A stretch of DNA of 64,000 bases, taken from positions 1-64,000 of the forward strand of contig NZ_APMP01000015.1 in the NCBI RefSeq assembly GCF_000372645.1, in the 5' to 3' direction. The notes beneath the pieces are model-generated. The model saw only the letters and a list, made by a program, of their open reading frames with translations. It was not told the DNA's origin and did no database searches. Below, piece by piece: positions 17,753-27,553 of the stretch. The position numbers and the translations under genes were made by a program. Positions within the stretch are counted from its first letter, which is position 1, and every line of letters begins with the position of its first letter. This DNA is from Caulobacter vibrioides OR37. Its GTDB lineage: Bacteria > Pseudomonadota > Alphaproteobacteria > Caulobacterales > Caulobacteraceae.

Positions 17753-18483
17753 CAGCCCTTGGTCGCCCAGATCAGGCGCTCGACCTGCCCCTCGCCGCCG
17801 GTGATCGGGCTCTCCGCGAGCCCCTTCACCGACCAACCCGAGGCCCCGACGAACGCCGCGATCTCGGTCTCGACGCGGGCGATGATCTCGGGATCCTTGA
17901 TCAGGCCGCCCTTGCCGACATGTTCGCGTCCGGCCTCGAACTGGGGCTTGATCAGCGCCACCAGATCCGCGCCCGCCGCCGCGAGCCCCAGCGCCGCCGG
18001 CAAGGCCTTGGTCAGGGAGATGAAGCTGACGTCGCTGACCACCAGCGTCGGCGACTCCGGGATCAGGCCGTCGTCCAGGGCGCGCGCGTCGACGCCCGAC
18101 AGGTCCACGACGCGCGGCTCGGCCTTCAACCGAGCGTGCAGCTGATCGCGACCGACATCGACGGCGAACACCTTGGCCGCGCCGCGCGACAGCAGCACCT
18201 CGGTAAAGCCCCCCGTCGAGGCGCCGACATCGATCGCCACGCGTCCCTCCACGCGGATAGGCCACAGGTCCAGCGCATGGACCAACTTGAGCGCCCCGCG
18301 CCCGACCCACGGATGCGCGGCCTCGGCCCGGATCTCGGCCTCCTCGTCAACCGCTTCCGCGGGCTTGGCGACGGTCCGGCCATCGACGGCGACCCGGCCG
18401 GCCTCCACCGCCGCGCGGGCCTTGGCGCGACTGTCGAAGACGCCACGCTCGACGAGCAACTGATCGATGCGCTTCCTGGCCAT
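17752..18483 (-). CDS. tlyA: TlyA-family rRNA (cytidine-2'-O)-methyltransferase
   Basis: 243 residues. An N-terminal S4 RNA-binding domain (MARKRIDQLLVERGVFDSRAKARAAVEAGRVAVDG) is fused to an FtsJ-like methyltransferase with motif I AIDVGASTGGFTEVLLSRGA, then DVSFISL and KPQFEAGREHVGKGG. TlyA methylates cytidines of 16S and 23S rRNA 2'-O in other bacteria; older annotations call it hemolysin A. The start at 18483 is supported by GAGAGGA seven bases upstream; the longer frame adds 12 residues without support. Confidence 0.92.
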   Translation of the reverse strand: MARKRIDQLLVERGVFDSRAKARAAVEAGRVAVDGRTVAKPAEAVDEEAEIRAEAAHPWVGRGALKLVHALDLWPIRVEGRVAIDVGASTGGFTEVLLSRGAAKVFAVDVGRDQLHARLKAEPRVVDLSGVDARALDDGLIPESPTLVVSDVSFISLTKALPAALGLAAAGADLVALIKPQFEAGREHVGKGGLIKDPEIIARVETEIAAFVGASGWSVKGLAESPITGGEGQVERLIWATKG

Positions 18484-18606
18484 GGGGTCCTCTCGAAACT
18501 TCGCCGAGGCGTTTAGCACGGGCTTGCGGCGGGGGTCTCTTCCAGGTCAACTCGACGCCAAGCACCGGCGCGGCAGACGTCGGACCCATCGGGGGGAGTG
18601 AAACCG

Positions 18607-20094
18607 ATGCGCTTTAGTCGTCGCGGCCTTCTGGCCGCATCCGCCGCTGTCGCGGCCGCATCTTCAGTGAAGGCAGAGACCAGAACAATGTCCGCAACTA
18701 CGCCCTGGACCTCAGACGCCACGGAATTGGCGGGTCGCATTCGCCGCAAGGAGATCAGCGCCGTCGAGGCGGTGGAAGACGCCATCCGCAAGGCCGAAGC
18801 CCTGGAGCCCCAGATCGGCGCGATCGTCACCTCTGACTTCGACCGCGCCCTGGCCAAGGCCAAGGCCGGCCAGCTGAGCGGTCCGTTCGCGGGCGTGCCC
18901 TTCCTGGTCAAGGACCTGGATCCCTATAAGGGCCTGCCCACCCGCAATGGTTCGCGCAGCGGCCTGAACGCGCTCCCCGAGACCACCCAGACGCCCTATG
19001 TCGACGCCTTCGACGCGGCGGGCTTCGTCGTCATCGGCAAGTCGGCGACGCCGGAATACGGCTTCCTGCCGACCACCGAGCCGATGGGCTTTACGCCCAC
19101 GCGCAATCCCTGGAACACGGACCGCTCGTCGGGCGGTTCGTCCGGCGGCGCGGCCGCGGCGGTGGCCTCCGGCATGGTCCCGATCGCCCACGCCACCGAC
19201 GGCGGCGGGTCGATCCGCATCCCGGCGGCCAACTGCGGCCTTTTCGGTCTGAAGCCCTCGCGCGGCCGGATGCTGCCGGGCCGTCCCGTCGCGCGCGGCA
19301 TCGACATCTCGGTGTCGCACTGCGTCTCGCACAGCGTGCGCGACTCCGCGGCGCTGTTCGCGGCGACCGAACGGACGGGCGCCGACGCGGTGTTCAAGCC
19401 GGTCGGCGTCATCAGCGAACCCTTGAAGCGGTCGCTGAAGGTGGGCCTGGTGATGAACACCGGCACGGGGGTGACCCCAGATCCGGAAGTTCAGACCGCC
19501 GTCAACAACGCCGCCAAGCTTCTGGAGAGCCTGGGCCACAAGGTCGAGCCGACCCACTGGCCGATGAACGGCGGCCAGTTCAGCATGGATTTCACGGTGC
19601 TTTGGGCCAGCGGCGCGGCGGACCTGGTCACGGCGATCGGTCAGGCCGTCGGTCGCGAGCCGGACGAGACGCTGCTGGAGCCTTTCAGCCTGGCGATGGC
19701 CAAGCTGATCGGTCAGCTTCCCGCTTCGGCCCTGCCCGCCGCCATCGAGCGCCTGAACACCGACATGCAGCTCTATGACGCCTGGCTGACCCAATACGAT
19801 GTGATCCTGTCGCCGGTCCTGGGCAAACCGCCGGTCGAGCTGGGCTATGTGGCCGGCTGGGTTCCTTTCCAGGAGCTGCAGGCCCGCCTGACGACCTATG
19901 TCGGCTACACGCCGGTGCAGAACGTCGCCGGCGCCCCGTCGATGAGCGTGCCGCTGCACCGGACGCCGGACGGACTGCCGGTGGGCGTCCAGATCGCCGG
20001 CCGCGCCGGCGGCGAGGCGCTGCTGTTCCAGCTGGCCTACCAGCTGGAGGAGGCCCAGCCCTGGGCGCACCGCAGGCCTCCGGTCTTCGCCTAG
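18607..20094 (+). CDS. Amidase (amidase-signature family), exported
   Basis: 495 residues. The N-terminus RFSRRGLLAASAAVAAASSVKAE is a twin-arginine signal, so it probably acts in the periplasm. The amidase-signature triad is visible: Lys in GVPFLVKDLDPYKG, cis-Ser in the GGSSGGAAAAVASG block and the nucleophile Ser in DGGGSIRIPA. I chose ATG 18607 because the GGGGGGAG ribosome site ends 8 bases before it and overlaps the GTG at 18598, which excludes that GTG. Substrate unknown. The downstream gene converges on it across two palindromic repeats. Confidence 0.9.
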   Translation: MRFSRRGLLAASAAVAAASSVKAETRTMSATTPWTSDATELAGRIRRKEISAVEAVEDAIRKAEALEPQIGAIVTSDFDRALAKAKAGQLSGPFAGVPFLVKDLDPYKGLPTRNGSRSGLNALPETTQTPYVDAFDAAGFVVIGKSATPEYGFLPTTEPMGFTPTRNPWNTDRSSGGSSGGAAAAVASGMVPIAHATDGGGSIRIPAANCGLFGLKPSRGRMLPGRPVARGIDISVSHCVSHSVRDSAALFAATERTGADAVFKPVGVISEPLKRSLKVGLVMNTGTGVTPDPEVQTAVNNAAKLLESLGHKVEPTHWPMNGGQFSMDFTVLWASGAADLVTAIGQAVGREPDETLLEPFSLAMAKLIGQLPASALPAAIERLNTDMQLYDAWLTQYDVILSPVLGKPPVELGYVAGWVPFQELQARLTTYVGYTPVQNVAGAPSMSVPLHRTPDGLPVGVQIAGRAGGEALLFQLAYQLEEAQPWAHRRPPVFA

Positions 20095-20208
20095 AGCCTG
20101 TCCGCTTCAAATGGAATCATTTGAAGCGGATAAACAGGCTATAAATTCAAATATTTAGAGCGCGCTCGAGCGGTTTAACCGCTCGCACTTAAACCTAACG
20201 CGCTCTAA
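20093..20208. repeat. Two adjacent palindromic intergenic repeat elements
   Basis: Element 1 (20095-20140) nests 13-bp arms TCCGCTTCAAATG/CATTTGAAGCGGA, 4-nt spacer, inside AGCCTG/CAGGCT. Element 2 (20155-20208) has outer 10-bp arms TTAGAGCGCG/CGCGCTCTAA and an inner 9-bp hairpin CGAGCGGTT/AACCGCTCG. They sit between convergent genes. From memory, units like these recur between genes of Caulobacterales; they are probably miniature non-coding repeats. Element 1 starts at the amidase stop codon and may also act as a terminator. Confidence 0.75.
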
Positions 20209-20210
20209 CT

Positions 20211-20240
20211 AAAAGGGCCCGCATCAGTCGATGCGGGCCC
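20211..20240 (-). terminator. Terminator of the acyl-CoA synthetase gene
   Basis: 11-bp stem with arms 20215-20225 and 20230-20240 (GGGCCCGCATC and its complement) and a 4-nt loop. On the minus strand it is followed by TTTTAGTT. It lies 25 bases after the synthetase stop. Confidence 0.85.
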
Positions 20241-20265
20241 GTCTCTCCAGCGTGGAAACGCGGAC

Positions 20266-22023
20266 CTACCCTTCCACGAAAACCTTCTTCAGCTCGTTCT
20301 TCATGATCTTGCCGTTGGCGTTGCGCGGCAGGGTCTCGGGCCAGAACAGCACCTTGACCGGCACCTTGAAGGCCGCCAGCCGGTCGGCCACGAAGGCCCG
20401 TAGCTCGGCCTCGGTGGCTTCCGCGCCCGGCTTCAGGGTCACGACCGCCGCCGGCTCCTCGCCGAGCGTCTTGTGCGGAATGCCGACCAGGGCGGCGTCC
20501 ATGACCGCCGGGTGGTCGTAGAGACAGTTCTCGACCTCGATACAGTAGATGTTCTCGCCGCCCCGGATCAGCATGTCCTTGGCGCGGTCGATGATGAAGC
20601 AGAAGCCCTCGGCGTCCAGGCGCGCCAGGTCGCCCGTGCGCACCCAGCCGTCGACGAAGGTCTGGGCCGTGGCCTCGGGCTTGTTCCAGTAGCCGCGCAC
20701 GACCTGAGGCCCCTTGCACCACAGCTCGCCCACCTCGCCGATCGGCAGCTCGCGATAGGGCTGATCGACGGTCATGATTTTCAGATCGGTGACCGGCACG
20801 GCCGGGCCGCAGCTGTCGGGACGGTTCTCGTAGTCCTCCGCCGAGTTCGAGGTCGCGGTGGCCGAGGTTTCTGTCATGCCCCAGCCGTTGCCGGGCGAGG
20901 ACTTCGGCCAGATTTCCTTGATCTTGCGCACGAGCTCCGGCGCGGACGGGGCGCCGCCGTAGGCGACGTTCTCGAGCGACGAGAGGTCATAGTTGGCGCG
21001 GTTCGGATGCTCGATGATCTGCCAGGCGATGGTCGGGACGCCGCCCATCTGGGTCAGCTTCTCGTCCTGGATCAGCTGCATGGCCTTTTCCGGGTCCCAC
21101 TTGCGGATCATCGCCAGCTTGGCCCCGGCGAACAGCGAGGGGTTCAGCACCGCGAAACAGCCCGTGGCGTGGAAGAACGGCACCGACAGCAGCGAGCCCT
21201 TCTGCGGCAGGCTGGGGTCGGGCTGGGGCGGCGCCTCGCCGCGCCGCAGGAAGGCGCGGGCCGAGGCGGCGGCGGCGGCGAAGATGTTGCTGTTGATATT
21301 GCGATGGGTGCCGATGGCCCCCTTCGGCTTGCCCGTCGTGCCCGAGGTATAGAAGATCGTCGCGTCGTCATCGGGCGCGATCGCGACGGTCGGCATCGGC
21401 TTCTCGTCAAGCCCCGCCCAGTCGTTGGGGCCGCCGATCACGTTTTCCAGATGGATCACGTAGGGACGGGTGATCTCTTCCCTGGACCGGCTCACATAGA
21501 CCCGTTGCAGGTCCGGGCAGTTGTGCAGGTGCTCGGCGAGGCGCTCGTAGCGCTCGACGTCGACGATCGCGACCTTGGCCCCCGAGTCCGTCAGGCCGTA
21601 TTCCAGCTCAGGCCCGGTCCACCAGGCGTTCAGCGGCGTGACGATCGCGCCCAGCGACAGGCCGGCATAGAACGCCACCGGCCATTCGGGCAGGTTGCGC
21701 ATCACGATCGCCACCCGATCGCCCTTCTGGACGCCGAAGGCCTCCAGCTCGGCGGCCATGTGGGTCACGGCGCGATAGAAGGCCTCGAAGCTGACACGCT
21801 CGCCCTCGTGAATCAGGAAGATCTTGTCGCCGTGCGAGCGGCCGAACAGGACAGTGTCGCGAAGGGTCGGCGGCGCGTTCTTCCAGACCCGCGTCTTCAC
21901 CCCCCGGATCTCGATCTCCTCCATCTCACCCGGCGTGCCAGGCTGGGTGATCAAGGCGTAGGCTTGCTGAACGGACATCGCGGGCCAAGGGATGGCGGCG
22001 GGGGCGGCGGCGGCCTGGGTCAT
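20266..22023 (-). CDS. Acyl-CoA synthetase / AMP-dependent ligase
   Basis: 585 residues. Activates a carboxylic acid to an acyl-AMP and then an acyl-CoA. The AMP-binding P-loop is TIFYTSGTTGKPKGAIGTHRN, the second motif is NGWGMTETSATAT, and WVRTGDLARLDAEGF and RGGENIYCIEVEN precede the C-terminal catalytic lysine in RNANGKIMKNELKK. The length and the N-terminal extension suit medium- or long-chain or branched acids; the substrate is not determined. The ATG at 22023 has GGGAGAG upstream; a longer frame to 22086 adds 21 unsupported residues. Confidence 0.93.
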   Translation of the reverse strand: MTQAAAAPAAIPWPAMSVQQAYALITQPGTPGEMEEIEIRGVKTRVWKNAPPTLRDTVLFGRSHGDKIFLIHEGERVSFEAFYRAVTHMAAELEAFGVQKGDRVAIVMRNLPEWPVAFYAGLSLGAIVTPLNAWWTGPELEYGLTDSGAKVAIVDVERYERLAEHLHNCPDLQRVYVSRSREEITRPYVIHLENVIGGPNDWAGLDEKPMPTVAIAPDDDATIFYTSGTTGKPKGAIGTHRNINSNIFAAAAASARAFLRRGEAPPQPDPSLPQKGSLLSVPFFHATGCFAVLNPSLFAGAKLAMIRKWDPEKAMQLIQDEKLTQMGGVPTIAWQIIEHPNRANYDLSSLENVAYGGAPSAPELVRKIKEIWPKSSPGNGWGMTETSATATSNSAEDYENRPDSCGPAVPVTDLKIMTVDQPYRELPIGEVGELWCKGPQVVRGYWNKPEATAQTFVDGWVRTGDLARLDAEGFCFIIDRAKDMLIRGGENIYCIEVENCLYDHPAVMDAALVGIPHKTLGEEPAAVVTLKPGAEATEAELRAFVADRLAAFKVPVKVLFWPETLPRNANGKIMKNELKKVFVEG

Positions 22024-22310
22024 GAATACTCTCCCGGTATGACGTCGCGTCTTGTCTATCGAGCGCGTTCGACGACCAGAGAGCACAGCGCGAAGCCGGA
22101 TGCAAACGTCCGTTTGACGCTAAGGGATCGTTGATAAGTTAGACGGGCCGGCCTGATCGCGACGCGCTCCCAAACGTCGCCCATCCCGCGCTTCATGCGC
22201 GGCGCCCATGGTTCAGCTTTCGCTTGCGAGCGCGAATATTCTTCGCCCGCGCGGCAGGCAGAGGGGTCCCGCGCACAAGGCGCGGGATGACGGCCGTGCC
22301 TTGGAAGTCC
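22024..22310. other. Intergenic region with one hairpin, between valS and acyl-CoA synthetase gene
   Basis: 287 bases without a gene. It should hold the synthetase promoter. A hairpin GTCCCGCGC/GCGCGGGAT near 22268-22288 on the valS side has no T-run, so it is either a weak terminator of valS or a dispersed repeat. Nothing else is recognised. Confidence 0.5.
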
Positions 22311-25166
22311 CTACCCCACCGACTCCAGTCGGCTGAGCGCGGCTTCCAGCTTGGCCTTGGCGGCCTCGGCTTCGGCGAGGCGCTCGCGGTTTTCCTCGAC
22401 GACCTCCTCCTTGGCGCGGGCCAGGAAGTCGGGGTTGCCGAGCTTCTTGTTGACCTTGTCGATCTCGCCGGCGTGACCGGCGATTTCCTTGGTCAGACGC
22501 GCCTTCTCGGCCGCCAGGTCGATGAAGTCGGCGATGGCCAGGGCGCCGGTCGCCTCGCCCATCACGATCGGGACCGAGCCGGCCGGCGCGGCCTCGGCCT
22601 CGCGGGCGCTGTCGAGGCGCGCCAGGGTCAGCAGCAGGTCGCGGTGACGGGCCAGGCGAGCCTTGGTCTCCGGACCGGCGCCGACGACGCTGAGCGCCGG
22701 CTTGGCCGACGGCGGCACGTTCATTTCGGCGCGGATCGAGCGGATCTCGCCCACCGTCTCGACCAGCCAGCCGATCTCGGCCTCGGCCTCGGCGTCGATC
22801 CATTCGGCCGGCAGCTCAGGCCACTTCGCCGAGATCAGCAGGGTGTCGCGCGCCGGGCCGACGAACTCGGCGGTCTTGCCCCACAGCTCCTCGGTGATGA
22901 ACGGCATCACCGGGTGCAAGAGCTTCAGGATCACGTCCAGCGCCCAGGCGGCGGTGGCGCGGGTCTCGGCCTTGGCGGCGGCGTCATCGCCGTTCAGGAT
23001 CGGCTTGGCCAGCTCCAGGTACCAGTCGCAGAACACGTTCCAGACGAAGCGATAGAGCGCGCCGGCCGCCTCGTCGAACGCCGGGGCCTCCAGGGCCTGG
23101 GTGACCTCGGCCACGGTCTTGACCGTCTCGCCGCGGATCCACTTGTTGATCGGCTGCTGGACGGTCGCCGGATCGAAGCCCTCGACGCGGACGCACTCGT
23201 TCATCTGCGCGAAGCGCGAGGCGTTCCACAGCTTGGTGCCGAAGTTGCGATAGCCCTCGATGCGCTGCTTGGAGAGCTTGATGTCGCGCGCCTGGCCCGA
23301 CATCGCCGTCAGGGTGAAGCGCACCGCGTCGCAGCCCAGCTCGTCGATCAGGATCAGCGGATCCATCACGTTGCCCTTGGACTTGCTCATCTTGGCGCCC
23401 TTCTCGTCACGGACGAGGGCGTTGATGAACACCTGCTTGAACGGCGCTTCGCCCATGAAGTGGATGCCCATCATCATCATCCGGGCGACCCAGAAGAAGA
23501 TGATGTCGAAGCCCGTCACCAGGGTGCTGGTCGGGTAGAACTTAGCGAGGTCGGCGGTCTTCTCGGGCCAGCCCAGGGTCGAGAACGGCCAAAGCGCCGA
23601 GCTGAACCAGGTGTCGAGGACGTCTTCGTCGCGCCAGATTGGGATAGGCCCGCCGTGATTCCAGAACCGATCCAGAAGCTTCATGAAATCGGCAGAATCC
23701 GGCTTACCAGCCAGTACATCGATATCGTGGCGCTCCATCCGGAGCGCATGGTAGTGATCGTATGCTAGCTGACGCGCCTCATCTTCCGTCTCTGCGACGA
23801 AAATTTCAAACTCGTTAGGCGAAGCGCGATTAGCCGCTCCATCAAACTTTGGCCCAAACCAAGCTGGGATCCGGTGGCCCCACCAGAGCTGGCGCGAAAC
23901 GCACCAGGGCTCGATGTTGCGCAGCCATTCGAAGTAGGTCTTTTCCCAGTGCTTGGGCTCGAAGACCGTCTCGCCGCTCTCGACGGCCTTCAGGGCCGGC
24001 TGGGCCAGGGTCTTGGCGTCGACGTACCACTGGTCGGTCAGGAAGGGCTCGATGACCACGCCCGAACGGTCGCCGTGCGGGACCATGTGCTTGGTCTTCT
24101 CGATTTCCTTCAGCCAACCCTCTTCCTCGGCGCGGGCGACGATGGCCTTCCGCGCGACGAAGCGGTCCATGCCGACATATTCAGCCGGGACGGCGCCATT
24201 GAGCTTGGCCTCGACGGTCAGGATATTGATGACCTCCAGACCCGCGCGCTTGCCGACTTGGAAGTCGTTGAAGTCGTGGGCCGGGGTGATCTTCACCGCG
24301 CCCGAGCCCTTGGTCGGGTCGGCGTAGTCGTCGGCGACGATCGGGATGCGGCGGCCGACGATCGGCAGGGTCACGAACTTGCCGACCAGGCCCTTGTAGC
24401 GCTCGTCGTCGGGATGAACCGCGACGCCGGTGTCGCCCAGCATCGTCTCGGGACGCGTGGTCGCCACGACGATGTAGTCGCGGGTCTCATACTCGGTCGG
24501 CTTGCCCTCGTCGTCGAAGGCGATCGGGTGCTGGTAGGTGACGCCGTCGGCCAGCGGATAGGCGAAGTGCCAATAGGCGCCGTCGACCTCCTTCTGCTCG
24601 ACCTCGAGATCAGAGATGGCGGTCTGGAACTGCGGGTCCCAGTTGACCAGCCGCTTGTCGCGATAAAGCAGGCCCTGCTTGTAGAGCTGGACGAACACCT
24701 TGCGGACGGCGGCCGACAGGCCCTCGTCCAGGGTGAAGCGCTCGCGCGACCAGTCGCACGACGCCCCAAGCCGGCGCAGCTGGTTGGTGATGGCCCCGCC
24801 GCTTTCGGCCTTCCATTCCCAGACCTTGTCGACGAAGGCTTCGCGGCCCATGTCGCGGCGGCCGATGTTGCCCTGGGCGGCGAGCTGGCGCTCGACGACC
24901 ATCTGGGTGGCGATGCCCGCGTGGTCGGTGCCCGGCAGCCAGAGGGCGGCCTTGCCGCGCATCCGGTGGAAGCGGGTCAAGACGTCCTGCAGCGTGTTGT
25001 TCAGCGCGTGGCCGATATGCAGCGAGCCCGTCACGTTCGGCGGCGGGATGACGATGACGAACGGCTCGGCGTTCGGGTCCTCGCTGGGCTTGAAGGCCCC
25101 GGAGGCCTCCCAGGCGGCGTACAGGCGGGGTTCGACGGATTTGGGATCGAAGGTTTTTTCGAGCAT
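22311..25166 (-). CDS. valS: Valyl-tRNA synthetase with an unusual internal segment
   Basis: 951 residues. Charges tRNA-Val. It has the HIGH-type motif [16 protein letters not shown] near residue 40, the connective editing domain ([17 protein letters not shown]), the KMSKS-type loop [13 protein letters not shown], an anticodon-binding domain and a C-terminal coiled-coil arm ([25 protein letters not shown]). Between [11 protein letters not shown] and [12 protein letters not shown] lies a segment of about 75 residues longer than I expect for alphaproteobacterial ValS. Its codons are clearly less GC-rich than the rest of the gene (about 56% GC for 23641-23880), suggesting a recombined or inserted stretch. 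Confidence 0.96.
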   Translation of the reverse strand: MLEKTFDPKSVEPRLYAAWEASGAFKPSEDPNAEPFVIVIPPPNVTGSLHIGHALNNTLQDVLTRFHRMRGKAALWLPGTDHAGIATQMVVERQLAAQGNIGRRDMGREAFVDKVWEWKAESGGAITNQLRRLGASCDWSRERFTLDEGLSAAVRKVFVQLYKQGLLYRDKRLVNWDPQFQTAISDLEVEQKEVDGAYWHFAYPLADGVTYQHPIAFDDEGKPTEYETRDYIVVATTRPETMLGDTGVAVHPDDERYKGLVGKFVTLPIVGRRIPIVADDYADPTKGSGAVKITPAHDFNDFQVGKRAGLEVINILTVEAKLNGAVPAEYVGMDRFVARKAIVARAEEEGWLKEIEKTKHMVPHGDRSGVVIEPFLTDQWYVDAKTLAQPALKAVESGETVFEPKHWEKTYFEWLRNIEPWCVSRQLWWGHRIPAWFGPKFDGAANRASPNEFEIFVAETEDEARQLAYDHYHALRMERHDIDVLAGKPDSADFMKLLDRFWNHGGPIPIWRDEDVLDTWFSSALWPFSTLGWPEKTADLAKFYPTSTLVTGFDIIFFWVARMMMMGIHFMGEAPFKQVFINALVRDEKGAKMSKSKGNVMDPLILIDELGCDAVRFTLTAMSGQARDIKLSKQRIEGYRNFGTKLWNASRFAQMNECVRVEGFDPATVQQPINKWIRGETVKTVAEVTQALEAPAFDEAAGALYRFVWNVFCDWYLELAKPILNGDDAAAKAETRATAAWALDVILKLLHPVMPFITEELWGKTAEFVGPARDTLLISAKWPELPAEWIDAEAEAEIGWLVETVGEIRSIRAEMNVPPSAKPALSVVGAGPETKARLARHRDLLLTLARLDSAREAEAAPAGSVPIVMGEATGALAIADFIDLAAEKARLTKEIAGHAGEIDKVNKKLGNPDFLARAKEEVVEENRERLAEAEAAKAKLEAALSRLESVG

Positions 25167-25240
25167 GGCGGAGCGGATATGCCATCTGCGGCCCAGTCGG
25201 GAAACCGGCGGGCCTGGGTTTTCTGACGGATTCTGAAACG

Positions 25241-25267
25241 AAAAAGGCGGCCGCCACGGCGACCGCC
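25241..25267 (-). terminator. Terminator of popZ
   Basis: Stem of about nine pairs (GGCGGTCGC/GCGGCCGCC with one G-T pair) and a short loop. On the minus strand it is followed by TTTTTCGTTTC. It starts about 25 bases after the popZ stop. Confidence 0.8.
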
Positions 25268-25292
25268 TCGATTTCTCGGGTCTTTCGGAAGA

Positions 25293-25832
25293 CTAGACGC
25301 CGCGACCGCGCGAAATGCGGTGGACTTCTTCCTCGACCTTGGTCTCGACGATGCGCGGCAGGTTCTGGTCCAGCCACTCCTTGAGCAGCGGGCGCAGCAG
25401 CTCGCGTACGACATCTTCCAGGGTGCGGCCGTCCTTGGGCATCAGCAGGGCCGAGCTCAGGCTGCCGAAGGCCGACGCCGCCGCCGAGGCGGCGTGATCG
25501 CCGACCAGCTTGTCGGCGATGTCGTCATGATTGAACACCGGCGCGGGCGCGGCGGGGGGCGGCGTGTGGACGGGGGCCGGCTCCGGCGGCGAATAGACGT
25601 CGAGGTCGCCGACGGTTTCCAGCGGCGGGTGCTCGGGCTCCGGCTCGGGCTCCGGCGAGATCGGGTCCGTCAGTTCGAGAACATCATCCTCGACATGCTC
25701 CGGCTCGGGCGGCGGAGGCGGCGGCGCGGCCTCGGCGGCAGGCTCCGCGGGCGCGTCATCCTCCGAGATGATGCGCCGGATGGAGGCGAGGATTTCCTCC
25801 ATCGTAGGTTCTTGAGAGCTCTGATCGGACAT
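25293..25832 (-). CDS. popZ: Polar organizing protein PopZ
   Basis: 179 residues. PopZ self-assembles into a polar matrix that tethers ParB-parS and recruits polarity and cell-cycle regulators in Caulobacter. Three parts are plain: an N-terminal helix (EPTMEEILASIRRIISEDD) that binds client proteins; a Pro/Glu-rich disordered linker with runs such as AAPPPPPPEPEHVEDD and EPEPEPEHPP; and the C-terminal helices SSALLMPKDGRTLEDVVRELLRPLLKEWLDQNLPRIVETKVEEEVHRISRG that drive oligomerisation. Length and both ends are very close to the Caulobacter crescentus protein. tolC/rsaF upstream and valS downstream match the order I recall there. Confidence 0.96.
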   Translation of the reverse strand: MSDQSSQEPTMEEILASIRRIISEDDAPAEPAAEAAPPPPPPEPEHVEDDVLELTDPISPEPEPEPEHPPLETVGDLDVYSPPEPAPVHTPPPAAPAPVFNHDDIADKLVGDHAASAAASAFGSLSSALLMPKDGRTLEDVVRELLRPLLKEWLDQNLPRIVETKVEEEVHRISRGRGV

Positions 25833-25962
25833 GTGCGAGGCCGTCGTAAAGAGGTACGAATCCTTGCGCGCCTTGGGGCGCGCTTAGCCGGGATGGTGCA
25901 GACTTGAGCGTCTTAAGCAAGCTCAAGGATTCGTTGTGGGCTGAATCGACGCGGCGCGAGGC

Positions 25963-27405
25963 CTACTTTGGCGCGACTTTGGACCCCGTCGAGGGCGCGC
26001 CGACCTTGTCGATCGCCTCGACGATCGGCTCCCACGGCGTCCAGCCGACGCCATGCGTGACACGATCATACGAGACCTTGGGGTCGTAGGTCTTGGTGTC
26101 GGCCGCCAGCTTGCCGACGTCCAGCTGGCCCATGGCCTGCAGCACGACGGCGCTGGCCACGTACTCGTCGCGACGGGCGCCGACCAGCGCGACCTCGGCG
26201 TTCGATAGTTCCAGCTGAGCATTCAGCACGTCCAGGGTGGTGCGCAGACCGACCTGCTGCTCCTGACGCACGCCTTCGAAGGCGATGCGCGTGGCGCGGA
26301 CCTGCTCCTGGTTCGACACCAGATTGGCGCGCGACGCCAGCAGGTTGCTCCAGGCGTTGGAGACCTGCTGGATGGCGGTGCGCTTGGCGCTTTCGGTCGC
26401 GCCGCGCGCGACATTCTCGCGCTCGGTGGCGGCGCGCACCTGAGAGGTCGTCAGACCGCCGGTGAAGATCGGGATCGACGCGGTCACCGCGCCAGTGACC
26501 GCGTGGTTGTAGTCGTCGAACTGGCTGCCGACGCCGGCGGCGCGCTGCGCCGCATAGCCCAGCGAGGCGCTGGCCGAGACCGTCGGACGATAACCGGCCT
26601 TGGCCACGGCGACGCGCGCGGCGGCGGCCTGCTCGGCGTATTGCGCGGCGGTGACGCTGGGATTGCGCGACTGGGCCGCCTCGAACGCCTGGTCCACCGC
26701 CCCGGGCAGCAGCCCGGCCAGCGACGGCTCGGGGGCTAGGTCGCCAGGGCTTTGGCCGACAACGGCGGCATAGGCCGCGCGGCTGACCTCCAGCTGGGCC
26801 TGGGCCGAGGACAGACCGGCCCGAGCGGCCGCCAGGCGCGCCTGCGACTGGGCCACGTCGGTGCGGGTGATCTCGCCCACGTCGAAGCGGGCGTTCGACT
26901 CATCCAACTGACGGGTCAGGACCGCCACGTTTTCCTTGGCGATGCGCAGGCGCTCCTGGTCGCGGCGGACATCGACATAGGCCTGGACGACATTGGCCAG
27001 CACGCCCTGCTCGACGGCGCGAAGGCTCTCGCGCGCCGACAGCACGTCGGCCTCGGCGGCGGTCAGGTTGGCGCTGGCGCGACCGCCCGTGTAAAGCGGC
27101 TGCGAGATCGACAGGGTCGCGCTGCTGCTCGAGGCCTTGAGATCGGGACCGACGGGCTGCCCGGTGTTCGAACCGGCCACCTGCAACTGACCGCCCACGG
27201 TGGGCCGGAAGCCCGTCCTGGCCTGAACGACGTTTTCGTCGGTGATGCGCGTGCTGGCGCGCTGCTGCTGCAGGGTCGGGTTGGTCTGATAGGCCAGCGC
27301 GATGGCGTCAGCCAGGGTCTCGGCGTGCGCGGCGCCGACCGCGCCCACCATGAGGCCCGCGCTGCAAACGGCGGCCAGCCACCCGGCCCGTCGACGGTTC
27401 GACAT
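25963..27405 (-). CDS. rsaFb: TolC-family outer membrane secretion protein (RsaF-type)
   Basis: 480 residues. An outer-membrane channel and periplasmic tunnel for type I secretion. It has a signal peptide (GLMVGAVGAAHA) and two internally repeated halves, each with a long coiled-coil hairpin and a strand region. The repeat anchors are SISQPLYTGGRASANL in the first half and ASIPIFTGGLTTSQVRAATE in the second; the late block EGVRQEQQVGLRTTLDVLNAQLEL is characteristic of TolC. Its position beside popZ matches the Caulobacter gene I recall as rsaFb, one of two OMPs exporting the S-layer protein. The symbol rests on that synteny. The start at 27405 begins the signal peptide. Confidence 0.88.
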   Translation of the reverse strand: MSNRRRAGWLAAVCSAGLMVGAVGAAHAETLADAIALAYQTNPTLQQQRASTRITDENVVQARTGFRPTVGGQLQVAGSNTGQPVGPDLKASSSSATLSISQPLYTGGRASANLTAAEADVLSARESLRAVEQGVLANVVQAYVDVRRDQERLRIAKENVAVLTRQLDESNARFDVGEITRTDVAQSQARLAAARAGLSSAQAQLEVSRAAYAAVVGQSPGDLAPEPSLAGLLPGAVDQAFEAAQSRNPSVTAAQYAEQAAAARVAVAKAGYRPTVSASASLGYAAQRAAGVGSQFDDYNHAVTGAVTASIPIFTGGLTTSQVRAATERENVARGATESAKRTAIQQVSNAWSNLLASRANLVSNQEQVRATRIAFEGVRQEQQVGLRTTLDVLNAQLELSNAEVALVGARRDEYVASAVVLQAMGQLDVGKLAADTKTYDPKVSYDRVTHGVGWTPWEPIVEAIDKVGAPSTGSKVAPK

Positions 27406-27553
27406 CAAAATTCTATCCCCAATCGCGCGACGCGCGCGCGCCACAATATGAGGGCGTGTAATTCCGACCGCCAGCCGCCGCTAGTTAAGCTTTTTTCACG
27501 CGCACGTTGCGGCGTCTGCGGCGGGGGGTAACCCGCGCGGGCGCCGCCCGCAC

